Translations under genes and position numbers: made by a program
The notes under the pieces: generated by a model
The model's database searches: none
What the model was told of the DNA's origin: nothing
What the model saw: only the letters and a program-made list of their open reading frames with translations
Shown: positions 17,506 to 26,836 of the stretch, in pieces
Layout: each line of letters opens with the position of its first letter
Numbering within the stretch: the stretch's first letter is position 1
NCBI GenBank assembly: GCA_012032525.1
Contig: JAAUSV010000006.1
Coordinates: 1 to 32,432 of the forward strand
Length of the DNA: 32,432 nucleotides
DNA from: Leptolyngbyaceae cyanobacterium SL_7_1
Lineage (GTDB): Bacteria; Cyanobacteriota; Cyanobacteriia; Elainellales; Elainellaceae
Reading direction: 5' to 3'

Positions 17506-17554
17506 ACCGAGTCAAGGGGATCGTAATTTTATGCACATTCCTAACAGCCAACCG

Positions 17555-18679
17555 CTAATCGCTAATCGCTAACCGCTCTTCCCCCCATCCCTGTTGAATC
17601 TCAATTCCTCGACTCTGCATCGTTTGCTGAAATAGCTCAGTAGAAAGTGCCTCCTCCACCGCCCAGACCCCAGGTTTTTGTAACGTCCCAGCAAGCACCA
17701 ATTCGGCAATACTGCCCGTGCCATAGCCCGCAATCACAGCGGTGTTGTGATGTACCAGCGTTGAGTAGTAGCTGACGGGTTGTCCGTGGCGTTGTCCGAC
17801 CACGTCGCAGCGAATGCCCACGCCAATTCCAGACAATCGATCGCTCACCTGGGTCATGCGATAACTGACCTGGGACAAAAACTCCGTCCCACCAGGGTGA
17901 CGAATCCAAGACTTGGGAAAGACATGGGCAGCGATCCAGGTGAGGTGGTTATAGAAATCGGGGACAGAGCCAAATTTTGTCACCACGGTTTTTACGGGAA
18001 ATGCCTCTGCAAGGGTGAAGGTTTCGGGCATCTCATACCAATAGACATGCACCGTGTTGTAGGGGGGTGGCAGGTGCAGGGGTTCGCGATCGCTGTAGGG
18101 GTGCACCTTGTGCCATTTCCCATCAATCCAAGCATCAAACGGTTGCAATAAGCCCAAAAATGTGGTGCGCAACACGGTTAGCCCTGCTCCGCCAGAGCCT
18201 CCTACCACGTAGCTCAAGCGGATCTCATCGGCTTGGTCCAGTTGTTCGACACCTTGGCGCACCATGCTGTTGGAAATGCCAGGGAAAATGCCCGTGTTGA
18301 CGATCGCCGTCACTCCCGCCGCCGCTGCCGCTGCCCGACACGCCAGCACCTTGCGGGTAAATCGGACATTGTCACTCACGTCTAGATAGTCCACCCCCTG
18401 CCGAATGCACTGCTGCAACACCCCGGCATCGCGGTGGTGAAACGGTCCGGCGCAGTGGATCACCAAATCCGCTGTGGCGATCGCCGTTGCCAGTTTTTCG
18501 GTGTCTGCCAAGTCGAGTTGCAACACTTGGCAGCGATCGGATGGCAGTTGGGATGGGTAGGCAGTCCCCGGGTGTTTCCCTGTGACAGTAAGGTGTACCT
18601 GCGTATGGTTGAGCAGATCACGCGCCACACTACTGCCGATTCGTCCCTGCCCTCCCAAAATTAAAACGTGCTTCGACAT
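17555..18679 (-). CDS. Saccharopine-dehydrogenase-like NAD(P)-binding protein
   Basis: 374 residues. It begins with a Rossmann fold (HVLILGGQGRIGSSVARDLL, with GxxGxxG), then LQLDLADTEKLATAIATADL and VIHCAGPFHHRDAGVLQQCI as in the saccharopine dehydrogenase/YccS-like NADP-binding group, then YLDVSDNVRF. The second domain (GIFPGISNSM; YVVGGSGGAGLTVLRTTFLG) matches the C-terminal part of cyanobacterial members of this family. The substrate is not known; true saccharopine dehydrogenase activity is unlikely. The gene faces cphA2 and has a long upstream gap of its own. The stop at 17555 lies in a short heptamer repeat (GCGATTA). No clear ribosome-binding site, but MSKHVLILGG is the natural start. 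Confidence 0.85.
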   Translation of the reverse strand: MSKHVLILGGQGRIGSSVARDLLNHTQVHLTVTGKHPGTAYPSQLPSDRCQVLQLDLADTEKLATAIATADLVIHCAGPFHHRDAGVLQQCIRQGVDYLDVSDNVRFTRKVLACRAAAAAAGVTAIVNTGIFPGISNSMVRQGVEQLDQADEIRLSYVVGGSGGAGLTVLRTTFLGLLQPFDAWIDGKWHKVHPYSDREPLHLPPPYNTVHVYWYEMPETFTLAEAFPVKTVVTKFGSVPDFYNHLTWIAAHVFPKSWIRHPGGTEFLSQVSYRMTQVSDRLSGIGVGIRCDVVGQRHGQPVSYYSTLVHHNTAVIAGYGTGSIAELVLAGTLQKPGVWAVEEALSTELFQQTMQSRGIEIQQGWGEERLAISD

Positions 18680-19265
18680 TCGACCCTACTACTCATTCAA
18701 CAACCATTAGGAATACCACTACCCAACAGTCATCCTAAAACCTGAGAAAACGATTTGATTTTCCCTTTGTCAGGCGGATACAAATGTTTGCTTAACTCTA
18801 TAGTTTGTCAAGGGACTATCTGAAACGTAATGACAATTTGTGTAAACCCTTGTAAAGTATTTCACTAAAGCATTTTGGTTGAACTCCCCGCAGCTCACGG
18901 CTTCTGCCCATAAAGAATTCACTGCTGCTTCATTGGATTTATCTATTCTTTTGTAGGGAGTTTAAGGAGTTTAAACGGCTTTGTTGTAAAAGTAAAACAT
19001 AGGAAAAATCAGGGGATGAATAGGAGGACAAAGTTTTTGGGTGTGGAACGAGGAGATCGATGAACGGATTAACCCAATGCTTTGCCCCTAAAGGGTTGCC
19101 CCTGAGCCAAGATCTTGATTCTTTGTGGTGTCCTGAGAACGCCGAGGCAGCCTGAATTCATAAAAGAAAGCGGTGTATGGAACATAAACCAGAAAACCCC
19201 TGATTTTGGCATGGTAGGGGTGTGATCCCCCTCGGCTCAAAATAAACCCCAACCTACACAGGAGT
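18680..19265. other. Long divergent intergenic region before the kinase operon
   Basis: 586 nt between the minus-strand oxidoreductase and the plus-strand hybrid kinase. It has AT-rich stretches that could hold both promoters and the short direct repeat GGAGTTTAAGGAGTTTAAAC near 18957-18975. I see no tRNA and no match to a cyclic-di-GMP riboswitch core. One short frame with a ribosome-binding site is listed separately (19060-19155). A minus-strand frame at 19088-19288 overlaps the kinase start and is not credible. Confidence 0.4.
19060..19155 (+). CDS. Possible 31-residue leader peptide
   Basis: A frame starting MNGLTQCFAPKGLPLSQDLD with GAGGAG 5 nt before the ATG, ending at 19155, 110 nt upstream of the kinase gene. 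It could be a leader peptide, but nothing in its sequence is recognisable and length alone gives little support. Confidence 0.22.
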   Translation: MNGLTQCFAPKGLPLSQDLDSLWCPENAEAA

Positions 19266-22200
19266 ATGGAATACGAGATCACTGGCATCTATAACCCTGG
19301 CTTAGTCTTCCTCTCATGCCTAATTGCGACGATCGCGGCTTACACGGCGCTCGATCTGGCAAGACAAGTAAAGCAGGCACAATCAACGAGTGAGTTGTGG
19401 CTACTGGGAGGGGCGATCGCCATGGGGACAGGCATTTGGTCGATGCATTTCATCGCTATTTTGGCGTTGCGCTTGCCCTTGACGATTCACTTCAATACTT
19501 GGATGACGCTGCTTTCCTGGATAGATGCGGTGATCGCCTCAGCCATTGCCCTCTGGTTGCTCGGTCAGTCCCCCACTCGTCAATGGCTCGGTTATGGGAT
19601 GCAGCTAGGGGGTGGGGTCTGTATGGGAATTGCCATTGCCTGGATGCACTACACGGGCATGGCTGCCCTGCACCTGCCCGCCACCCTGACCTATGATGGG
19701 CAACGGGTGAAGTTGTCGATCGCGATCGCCATGGTTGCCTCTCTAGTTGCCCTGGTCCTAGCCTCCCGCTTACCAACCCAATCGCAGGGGTTTAGTTGGC
19801 ACCAGTGGCTGAGTGCGATCGTCATGGGCGGTGCCATCAGTGGCACCCACTACAGCAGCATGGGGGCAACCCATTTTGTTGCTACTTCGCCTACCGTTGT
19901 CAGCCCGACTAGTCCAACTATGATGCTCAACACCTTTTGGTTGGCTACAACCATTGCCATGGCTACGCTATGTATTTTGAGCTTGACGCTGCTGGCAATT
20001 GGCTTTAATCGACGCCTGACCATTCAACAAAGCCGTGAGCAGACCCTCAAAGACGATGTCGCCCGCTTCCGCAATTTGGTTCGAGAGATGCGGGTGGGAG
20101 TTTTGTTGCTTAGCCCAGAGACCAGCGTGCTGGTAAACAATCAACTGGCGATCGATCTGCTTAACCTCGATCCCGCCTTGTTCCACCAGCCGATTTTGAG
20201 TCAAATTAGTCAGTTTTGCTCCGAAGCGGGGGAGCCAATTGCACCGGAAGACTGCCCAGTGCAGCAAGCGATCGCCCAACGACAACCTGTGCATAGAGTC
20301 CTAGGCATCGACGATGGTACAGGCACTCACCGCTGGCTCCTAGTCGATATCGATCCCCAGTTGACTGATCGGGGGGCGATCGAGTTTATTGTCTGCACCT
20401 TCAGTGATATTACGCCCCAAAACGAGCAGAGTCGGCGCTCCGCCGCAGTGAAGAGCGGTTTGCCCTGGCGGTGGATGGGGAGAGCTACGGAGTGTGGGAC
20501 TGGAATATCCAAACAGGGCAGGTGTACCTGTCTCCCCGTTGGCGGGCGATGTTGGCGTACGAGGAGACTGAAATCACAGATCACTTGCAGTCGTTTTCTA
20601 GTGTTGTCCACCCCGACGATTGGGAGCGCGTATCAGCGTTGCTGCAAGCCTACCTCAGTGGCGAGATGCTCCACTACGAAGTGGAGTATCGCATCCGCTT
20701 CAAAACCGGGGAATATGGCTGGATCCTATCGCGCGGGGTAGCTCTACGAGATCAAACAGGACAACCCTATCGCATGGTTGGCTCCCACATCGACATTACG
20801 CTGCGCAAACGAGTCGAAGCTGCCCTGCAAGCCAATCAAGATTTTTTGCATCGCGTGCTGAACTCGGTGGCAGATCCGATTTTTGTCAAAGACGAGCATC
20901 ACCGCTGGACGATGTTTAACCAGGCGTTTTGCAGTCTGTTGGGCTATCCAACCGAAGAACTACTCAATAAGTCAGACTACGACTTTTTCCCCAAACAGGA
21001 AGCCGATCATTTTTGGGAGTACGACGATTATGTCTTTGCGAGTGGCACCGAACACGAGCAAGAAGAAACCCTTACCGATCGCGATGGGGTCGTGCGAATT
21101 ATTTCAACGAAAAAATTGGCGTTTACCTCTGATGCTGGGAAAAAATCCCTGGTTGGCATTATTCGAGATGTCACCGAGCGCACCCAAATGGAGACCACCC
21201 TGCGCCAGATGGCAGAGCGCGAACGGACGATCGCCAGTGTGGTGCAGCGCATGCGACAATCGCTGGATCTCGAAACGATCTTTAGCGCCACCACCCAAGA
21301 ACTCCGCCACGTGATTGGCTGCGATCGGATTTTGGTGTACCAATTTAACTCTGACTGGAGCGGGGAGATTGTGGCAGAGTCAGTTGCCGCTGGCTGGACT
21401 TCCTTTTGCAACCGGAAGAAGTGGGCACCGTGATTCCAGAAGATAACGTGGGGGGCGATCGCTGTGTGATCAAAACTTGGAATGACCAAGCCACGATTCA
21501 AGATACCTACCTGCGAGAGACGGAGGGGGGAATCTACGGAAGTGGCGTTGGCTACCTCTGTGTGCCGGATGTAGAGCAGGCGGGGTTTGAGCAGTGCTAT
21601 CTAGAGTTGCTGGCTCAACTCGAAGCCAAAGCCTATATCACCGTGCCGATTTTCTGTGGCACCAAGCTCTGGGGCTTGCTTTCCGCCTATCAAAACACCA
21701 CCCCTCGATCGTGGGAAAATGCGGAGATTCGCATCATGACCCAGATTGGTAGTCAGTTGGGGGTGGCGTTGCAGCAGGCAGAGTTGTTTGCCCAAGTCCA
21801 ACAACAGGCAGACGAGTTGAAACTGGCAAAGGAAGCCGCCGACGCTGCCAATCGTGCCAAAAGTGAATTTCTTGCCAACATGAGCCATGAGTTGCGCACC
21901 CCCTTGAATGCGATTTTGGGATTCACCCAACTGATGAATCGCGATACCTCCCTGACGCCTACTTACCAGGAATATATCGAGATCATCAATCGCAGTGGCG
22001 AACATCTGCTGGCATTGATCAACGACATTTTAGAAATGTCAAAGATTGAAGCTGGACGGGTCAACTTGACAATCAAGTCCTTTGATCTCGATCGCCTGCT
22101 CACCAACCTCCAGGAGATGTTTCGCTTCAAAGCCGAGGCTAAGGGCATTCAATTGGTGGTCGATCGCCAATCCACGGTTCCCCAATACATGCAGGGCGAT

Positions 22201-23247
22201 GAAAACAAATTGCGCCAAGTCCTGATCAACCTGTTGGGTAACGCGGTCAAATTTACCCAACAGGGCTACGTTCTGTTGCAGGTCAATTGCACTGCCTCCC
22301 CGTCAGATCCAACCCAGGTGACATTGGAGTTTGTGGTCGAAGATACGGGACCCGGCATTGCTTCCCACGAGCTAGATTGCATTTTTGAAGCGTTTAAGCA
22401 AACGGAAACGGGGCGAAAATCAGCGGAGGGCACAGGGCTGGGGCTGCCGATCAGTCAAAAATTTGTGCAATTGATGGGAGGGGCGATCGCCGTTGAGAGT
22501 CAACTGGGGCGGGGAACAACCTTTCGCTTTACGATTCAAGCGATCGCCGATCAACCCACTCCCCTCGCCCTTGCCCACCCCACCATCATCGGACTGGCAC
22601 CCGACCAACCCACCTATCGCATCCTTGTTGTCGAAGACCAACCCTCCAATCGCCTCCTCTTGCTGAAACTTCTCCGCTCAGTCGGATTTGAAGTCCAGGC
22701 TGCCGAAAATGGTCAAGAAGCCCTGCGGGTTTGGCAGGAGTGGCAGCCCCAGTTGATTTGGATGGATATTCGCATGCCGATTTTGGATGGCTACGAAGCC
22801 ACCCGCCAGATCAAAGCCCAACCCCAGGGAAAAGATACGATTATCATTGCCTTGACGGCTAGCGCATTTGAGGAACAGCGTCAGGTGATTTTGGCGATCG
22901 GCTGCAATGATTTCGTCAGAAAACCGTTTCAGGAGTCCGAAATCCTTGCAAAGATGAGTCAATATTTGGGGGTTCGCTATCGCTACCAGGAAGACTCACT
23001 TGCCGCTCAGCCGGATGGTCAAACTTCCCTAACTCAGCTCGACCTAAAGGCGATGTTGGCTGCCATGCCCCCAGAGTGGACGACCCAACTGCAAGAGGCG
23101 GCGTCTCAAGGCGATGATCTGCTGATCCAATCCCTCCTACAACAAATTCCACCGGAGCAATCGTTACTACTGGGGACGCTGACCAACTTGGTCAACCACT
23201 TTCGGTTTGATCTAATCACAAAACGAATGCAAGTAGATGGGGAATAG
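19266..23247 (+). CDS. MHYT-PAS-PAS-PAS-GAF hybrid histidine kinase, frameshifted twice
   Basis: About 1,327 residues in one gene. N-terminal MHYT sensor of seven TM helices with [14 protein letters not shown] and GTHYSSM. Then PAS domains at about 20085-20410, 20465-20810 and 20830-21170, and a GAF domain at 21225-21800. HisKA follows ([19 protein letters not shown]), HATPase ([37 protein letters not shown]) and a receiver domain ([28 protein letters not shown]). A ~90-residue tail ends the chain. The GAF domain resembles cyanobacteriochromes ([18 protein letters not shown]) and keeps a Cys in EQCYLELL, coded at 21595-21597. The frame breaks at the A4 run 20419-20422 and the T4 run 21404-21407; one more base in each restores [18 protein letters not shown] and [17 protein letters not shown]. 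It lies 23 nt before the GGDEF-EAL gene, so the two are co-transcribed. The ATG follows GGAG by one base only, an unusually short spacing. Confidence 0.92.
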
Positions 23248-23270
23248 TCCCACAGACATTAGAGGTAAGC

Positions 23271-25060
23271 ATGTTCGATCGCTCCGCTGACAGTACGCCC
23301 AAGGACATTTTGATTGTGGATGACACGCTGGAAAACCTGCGTCTCCTATCTGTCATGCTGACCCAATATGGGTATCGGGTGCGCAAAGCCATCAATGGGC
23401 AGATGGCGTTAACAACGATTGAGTCAGTCAAACCCGATCTGATTTTGCTCGACATTATGATGCCCGACCTTTCAGGGTACGAGGTCTGTGTCCACCTCAA
23501 AGCCAATCCCTACACCGCAGAGATTCCCGTGATCTTTATCAGTGCCCTGGGCGATATTTTGATAAGGTCAAAGCGTTTGCCGTGGGTGGCGCGGATTACA
23601 TCACCAAGCCGTTTCATATGGAGGAGGTGATGATCCGGGTGCAACATCAACTAGCGCTGCGGGAAGCCGAAACCGCCCTTCAGTGCCTCAATGGGCAGTT
23701 GGAGGAACGGGTGAGGGAACGCACCCAAGAACTGGAAATCCTCAATGCCCGACTGACTAAAATGGCACTGTATGATGCGTTGACCGAATTGCCCAATCGC
23801 ATCTTCTTCATTGACTCGTTGGCACGGGCGATCGCCGAGAGTACCGACAATGCCACGTCGTTTGCGGTTTTGTTTTTAGATTGCGATCGCTTTAAGACCA
23901 TCAACGACTCCTTGGGATATGGGGTCGGAGATGAGTTGCTCAAGGCAGTTGCCGATCGGTTGCAGTCCCTATTGAGACCCACCGATCTGCTAGCTCGGAT
24001 CGGCGGTGACGAATTTGCCATCCTGCTGACCCCCATGTCTACGGCAAGCACTATCACCCAGAGTGCCAACCAGATTCTCGATGCCCTGTCTACGCGGTTT
24101 CAGCTAGAAAACTATGAAATCTTCATCAGTGTCAGCATTGGAATTGCCTTGAGTAATTCCCAATCCAACAGCGCTGAACAGATGTTGCGTAACGCCGACA
24201 CCGCCCTCTACCGCGCAAAGACCCAGGGAAAAGCCCAATACCAAGTGTTTGACGAATCGATGCAGGCGAGCGTCTTGCAACTGCTGCACTTGGAGACCGA
24301 TCTGCGCAAAGCCTTGCAACAGGAGGAATTTTTCCTGCACTACCAGCCGATCATTAGCCTGGCAACAGGTAGAATCGTGGGTTTGGAAGCGTTGATTCGC
24401 TGGCAACACCCCCACCGAGGGTGTATCTCTCCGGCATTGTTTATTCCAATCGCCGAAGAAACAGGGTTGATTGGCAGAATTGGGGAGTGGGTGCTAGAGG
24501 AAGCCTGCCAGCAATTGCGCACGTGGCAACAGCAGGTGTTGCAAGACTATCCCCTGTTTGTCAGTGTCAATGTCTCGGCTCGCCAATTGGTGCAACCGCA
24601 TCTGATCGACCACATCGATCGCGTCCTCCAGGAAACCCAACTCAACCCAGGCTATCTAAAGCTAGAAATCACCGAAAGTGTGATTATGGAAAATCCCCAA
24701 CTAACCGCCATCACCCTAGAAAAATTGCAAAAGCGCAGTATTCAGCTCAGTGTAGACGATTTTGGCACGGGCTATTCCTCCTTGAGCTACTTGCATCGCC
24801 TACCCGCCCAAACTCTCAAAGTAGATGGGTCGTTTGTCCAAAGCATTGATGTCGATGGCGAGCGGTTGGAACTGGTGCAGGCGATCGTCGGGCTGGCGTG
24901 GAACTTGGGCATGGAAGTGGTGGCAGAGGGGGTAGAAACCACTAAACAATTTGCCCAAATCAAAGCGCTCAAATGTGACTACGCCCAGGGCTATTTATTC
25001 TCCAAACCCCTACCCGCCGAAGCCATTGCTCAGTTGATTGCCCAATCCCCCCAGTGGTAA
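23271..25060 (+). CDS. REC-GGDEF-EAL cyclic-di-GMP enzyme, frameshifted
   Basis: About 597 residues. The receiver domain ([28 protein letters not shown]; then ADYITKPF) has all phosphorylation residues, followed by a coiled coil ([20 protein letters not shown]). The GGDEF domain has an intact active site (RIGGDEFA) preceded by RPTD exactly five residues upstream, the product-inhibition I-site. The EAL domain has the catalytic set: [43 protein letters not shown] and QGYLFSKP. Both synthesis and breakdown of cyclic-di-GMP are therefore possible. The frame breaks at the T4 run 23557-23560; one more T gives [24 protein letters not shown] precedes the ATG. As the response partner of the kinase just upstream, it would turn that sensor's signal into second-messenger level. 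Confidence 0.93.
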
Positions 25061-25205
25061 GGGGAAAATCTACCCCAGACTACTCCGGTGGCGATGAAAG
25101 ATCGCTATACTCCTTAGATAGAATGGTAAATGAACTGTTATAAGCGTCCCTCTAGGGCTTGTTTAATTACGTTAGTTTTTAGTTTGAGTTTTTAGGAATT
25201 GCACC

Positions 25206-25865
25206 ATGACCTCCTATGCAACCTCTACGGCTAGAGCCGACCTAGGTGAGCTACGACGATTAAAGGGGCTATTGCCACCTGAATTGAAAAGCTGGGTGTC
25301 GGTGGAGGCGAGTACCGCTGTCAACCCACCCCTGATCACCAGCGAAGAAATTGGTAGAGATCAGATCGAAGTGCAAGTTGACCTGGCAAAGTGGGATGCC
25401 TTGGCACTTGACCAACGCAACCTGCTGTTTTGGCACGAGGTCGCGCGGATTCAAAATGACACCATCCCCAGAGACGGGTGGGAAATGGCAGCCTTGGCGA
25501 TCGGCTTGGGTGGAGCGGTTGGTGAGTTGTGGGTGCAGGATGGCTTGTTGCTAGTGCTGGCACTGTTGCTGTGTGGTGTGTCGGGGTTTCGCCTCTATCA
25601 GCGCAACAATGGACAAAAAACCCTGGGGGAAGCCGTGGAGGCAGACGAAAAGGCGATCGCCCTTGCCACTCGCTTTGGCTACTCCCTGCCCAACGCCTAC
25701 AAAAGCCTGGGCAGTGCCCTGAAGATTTTGATCGATCAATCCACTAACCGCCGTAGCCGCAAGCGCTATGAGGCTCGACTCGACGCCCTGCGCAAGAGCG
25801 CGGCAAAGGCAAAGGCAAAGGCAAAATCGCCCACTGACGATCGCTCCATGGGGTCGGCATACTAA
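25206..25865 (+). CDS. DUF3318 domain protein
   Basis: 219 residues. Highly characteristic sequence: LGELRRLKGLLPPELKSWVS, VDLAKWDALALDQRNLLFWH, EVARIQNDTIPRDGWEMAAL, AIGLGGAVGELWVQDGLLLV. The family occurs in cyanobacteria and plant plastids; its function is unknown. Two hydrophobic stretches (GWEMAALAIGLGGAVGEL and LLLVLALLLCGVSGF) suggest a hairpin in the membrane. The rest is basic and charged, with a low-complexity KAKAKAKS stretch near the end from a GCAAAG hexamer repeat. Single gene, convergent with the secreted-protein gene. A tandem repeat of 18-nt period overlaps the stop (25859-25892), giving a second in-frame stop. Confidence 0.92.
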   Translation: MTSYATSTARADLGELRRLKGLLPPELKSWVSVEASTAVNPPLITSEEIGRDQIEVQVDLAKWDALALDQRNLLFWHEVARIQNDTIPRDGWEMAALAIGLGGAVGELWVQDGLLLVLALLLCGVSGFRLYQRNNGQKTLGEAVEADEKAIALATRFGYSLPNAYKSLGSALKILIDQSTNRRSRKRYEARLDALRKSAAKAKAKAKSPTDDRSMGSAY

Positions 25866-25892
25866 GGCTGTTTCTTATACTAAGACTGTTTC
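25859..25892. repeat. 18-nt-period duplication spanning a stop codon
   Basis: ATACTAAGGCTGTTTC at 25859-25874 recurs with one change as ATACTAAGACTGTTTC at 25877-25892. The period is 18 nt, a multiple of three, so the DUF3318 stop (TAC TAA) is repeated in frame. Confidence 0.8.
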
Positions 25893-25900
25893 CTGAAGTT

Positions 25901-25937
25901 ATCAAAAAGGGCAAGCTCAGAGCTTGCCCTTTTTGAT
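25901..25937. terminator. Perfect 17-bp bidirectional terminator hairpin
   Basis: Arms 25901-25917 and 25921-25937 are exact reverse complements around CAG. The A5 and T5 runs at the two ends of the stem give T-rich tails on both strands. It lies between the convergent DUF3318 and secreted-protein genes. Confidence 0.8.
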
Positions 25938-25960
25938 TTTATTTGGTTGTCCAACCCTAT

Positions 25961-26437
25961 TTACCACAATCCTGGAACTGGGCGAGGAGGAGAGGGTTGG
26001 GTGGGGCGAGTGGCGGGTGGGAAAACGGGTGCGTTAAACGCAGGCGCTTGCAAAATGGGTACGGGTTCATAGGGGGTGGAAAGCAACAACGAACTGTCGT
26101 AGGGATTGACTAAATCAGCCGTCCGCACATAGGGATCGCTCTGGGTTTGCTGAAACAAAATATCTCGGTAAACTCGATGCACCGATCGCCCATCTTGCCA
26201 AATATCATTCTCAGGAAATGGACCAAGGAACCAGGTAATATTGCGTTGAGGAACCCGGTTTTCAAAGAAAGTTCCACTGCGATTGTAGAAAGCATCCAGC
26301 ACCCGATCGTTGATGGTTTGCACCTCAATGCGTTCAGGTTCGTCGTCTCCTTCCTGTGCCATTGCCCCGCTTGTTATGACGATGGGTAGAATGGCGATCG
26401 TCAACAAACCCGTTAACGTTTTGATCTTCATACGCAT
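25961..26437 (-). CDS. Secreted conserved hypothetical protein
   Basis: 158 residues. Signal peptide: basic start MRMKIKT, hydrophobic GLLTIAILPIVITSGAMA, with probable cleavage at AMA before QEGDDEPE. The mature protein contains RSGTFFENRVPQRNITWFLG, FPENDIWQDGRSVHRVYRDI and LFQQTQSDPYVRTADLVNPY, and ends in a proline-rich tail (PPATRPTQPSPPRPVPGLW). GAGGA lies about 8 nt upstream of the ATG. I believe related secreted proteins occur in other cyanobacteria, but the function is not known. Periplasmic or outer-membrane location is inferred. It stands alone, convergent with the DUF3318 gene. Confidence 0.75.
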   Translation of the reverse strand: MRMKIKTLTGLLTIAILPIVITSGAMAQEGDDEPERIEVQTINDRVLDAFYNRSGTFFENRVPQRNITWFLGPFPENDIWQDGRSVHRVYRDILFQQTQSDPYVRTADLVNPYDSSLLLSTPYEPVPILQAPAFNAPVFPPATRPTQPSPPRPVPGLW

Positions 26438-26836
26438 TGTAAAATCCTCACGTTTGCGATAATGCTAACCCATGATTCGTAACTTTGATCACGCTCAGCA
26501 TTTTTTTGTGGCTAGCAATTCAATGGAGTCTTTGCTGAGGGGATCACACTTCCTTCTAATCTGAATTGTTCAAATTCGACACCCTAATTAGTAAAAATAT
26601 AGTCTATTCTTGGGTGAGAAAAATCCGAAATCGCCAAATTAATTATTCAAAAACCCATTAGGAAGAGTTTGATTATTTCTACTTTTAGGAGTGGGGGTTG
26701 GATGGCGACCTCCTGATGTGGAAGAACCTGCTTTTCTGTCCAGCGATTCCCTTCTTACTCCCCCAATCTCTCGTGCCAAATTAAAGCAATCGCCCACTTG
26801 AGAACCCACCTGATCAACCCCTGTTGCCCCTCCCCG
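26438..26836. other. Divergent intergenic region before the GS-like gene
   Basis: About 400 nt, AT-rich in the left two thirds, between the minus-strand secreted-protein gene and the plus-strand glutamine-synthetase-like gene. No RNA gene, palindrome or credible small gene is visible. Minus-strand frame 26639-26938 overlaps the GS-like start and is rejected. Confidence 0.4.

Noticed and set aside
18680-19265. Possible cyclic-di-GMP riboswitch before the kinase operon
   Set aside because: No GEMM core or paired helices with a tetraloop receptor could be seen.
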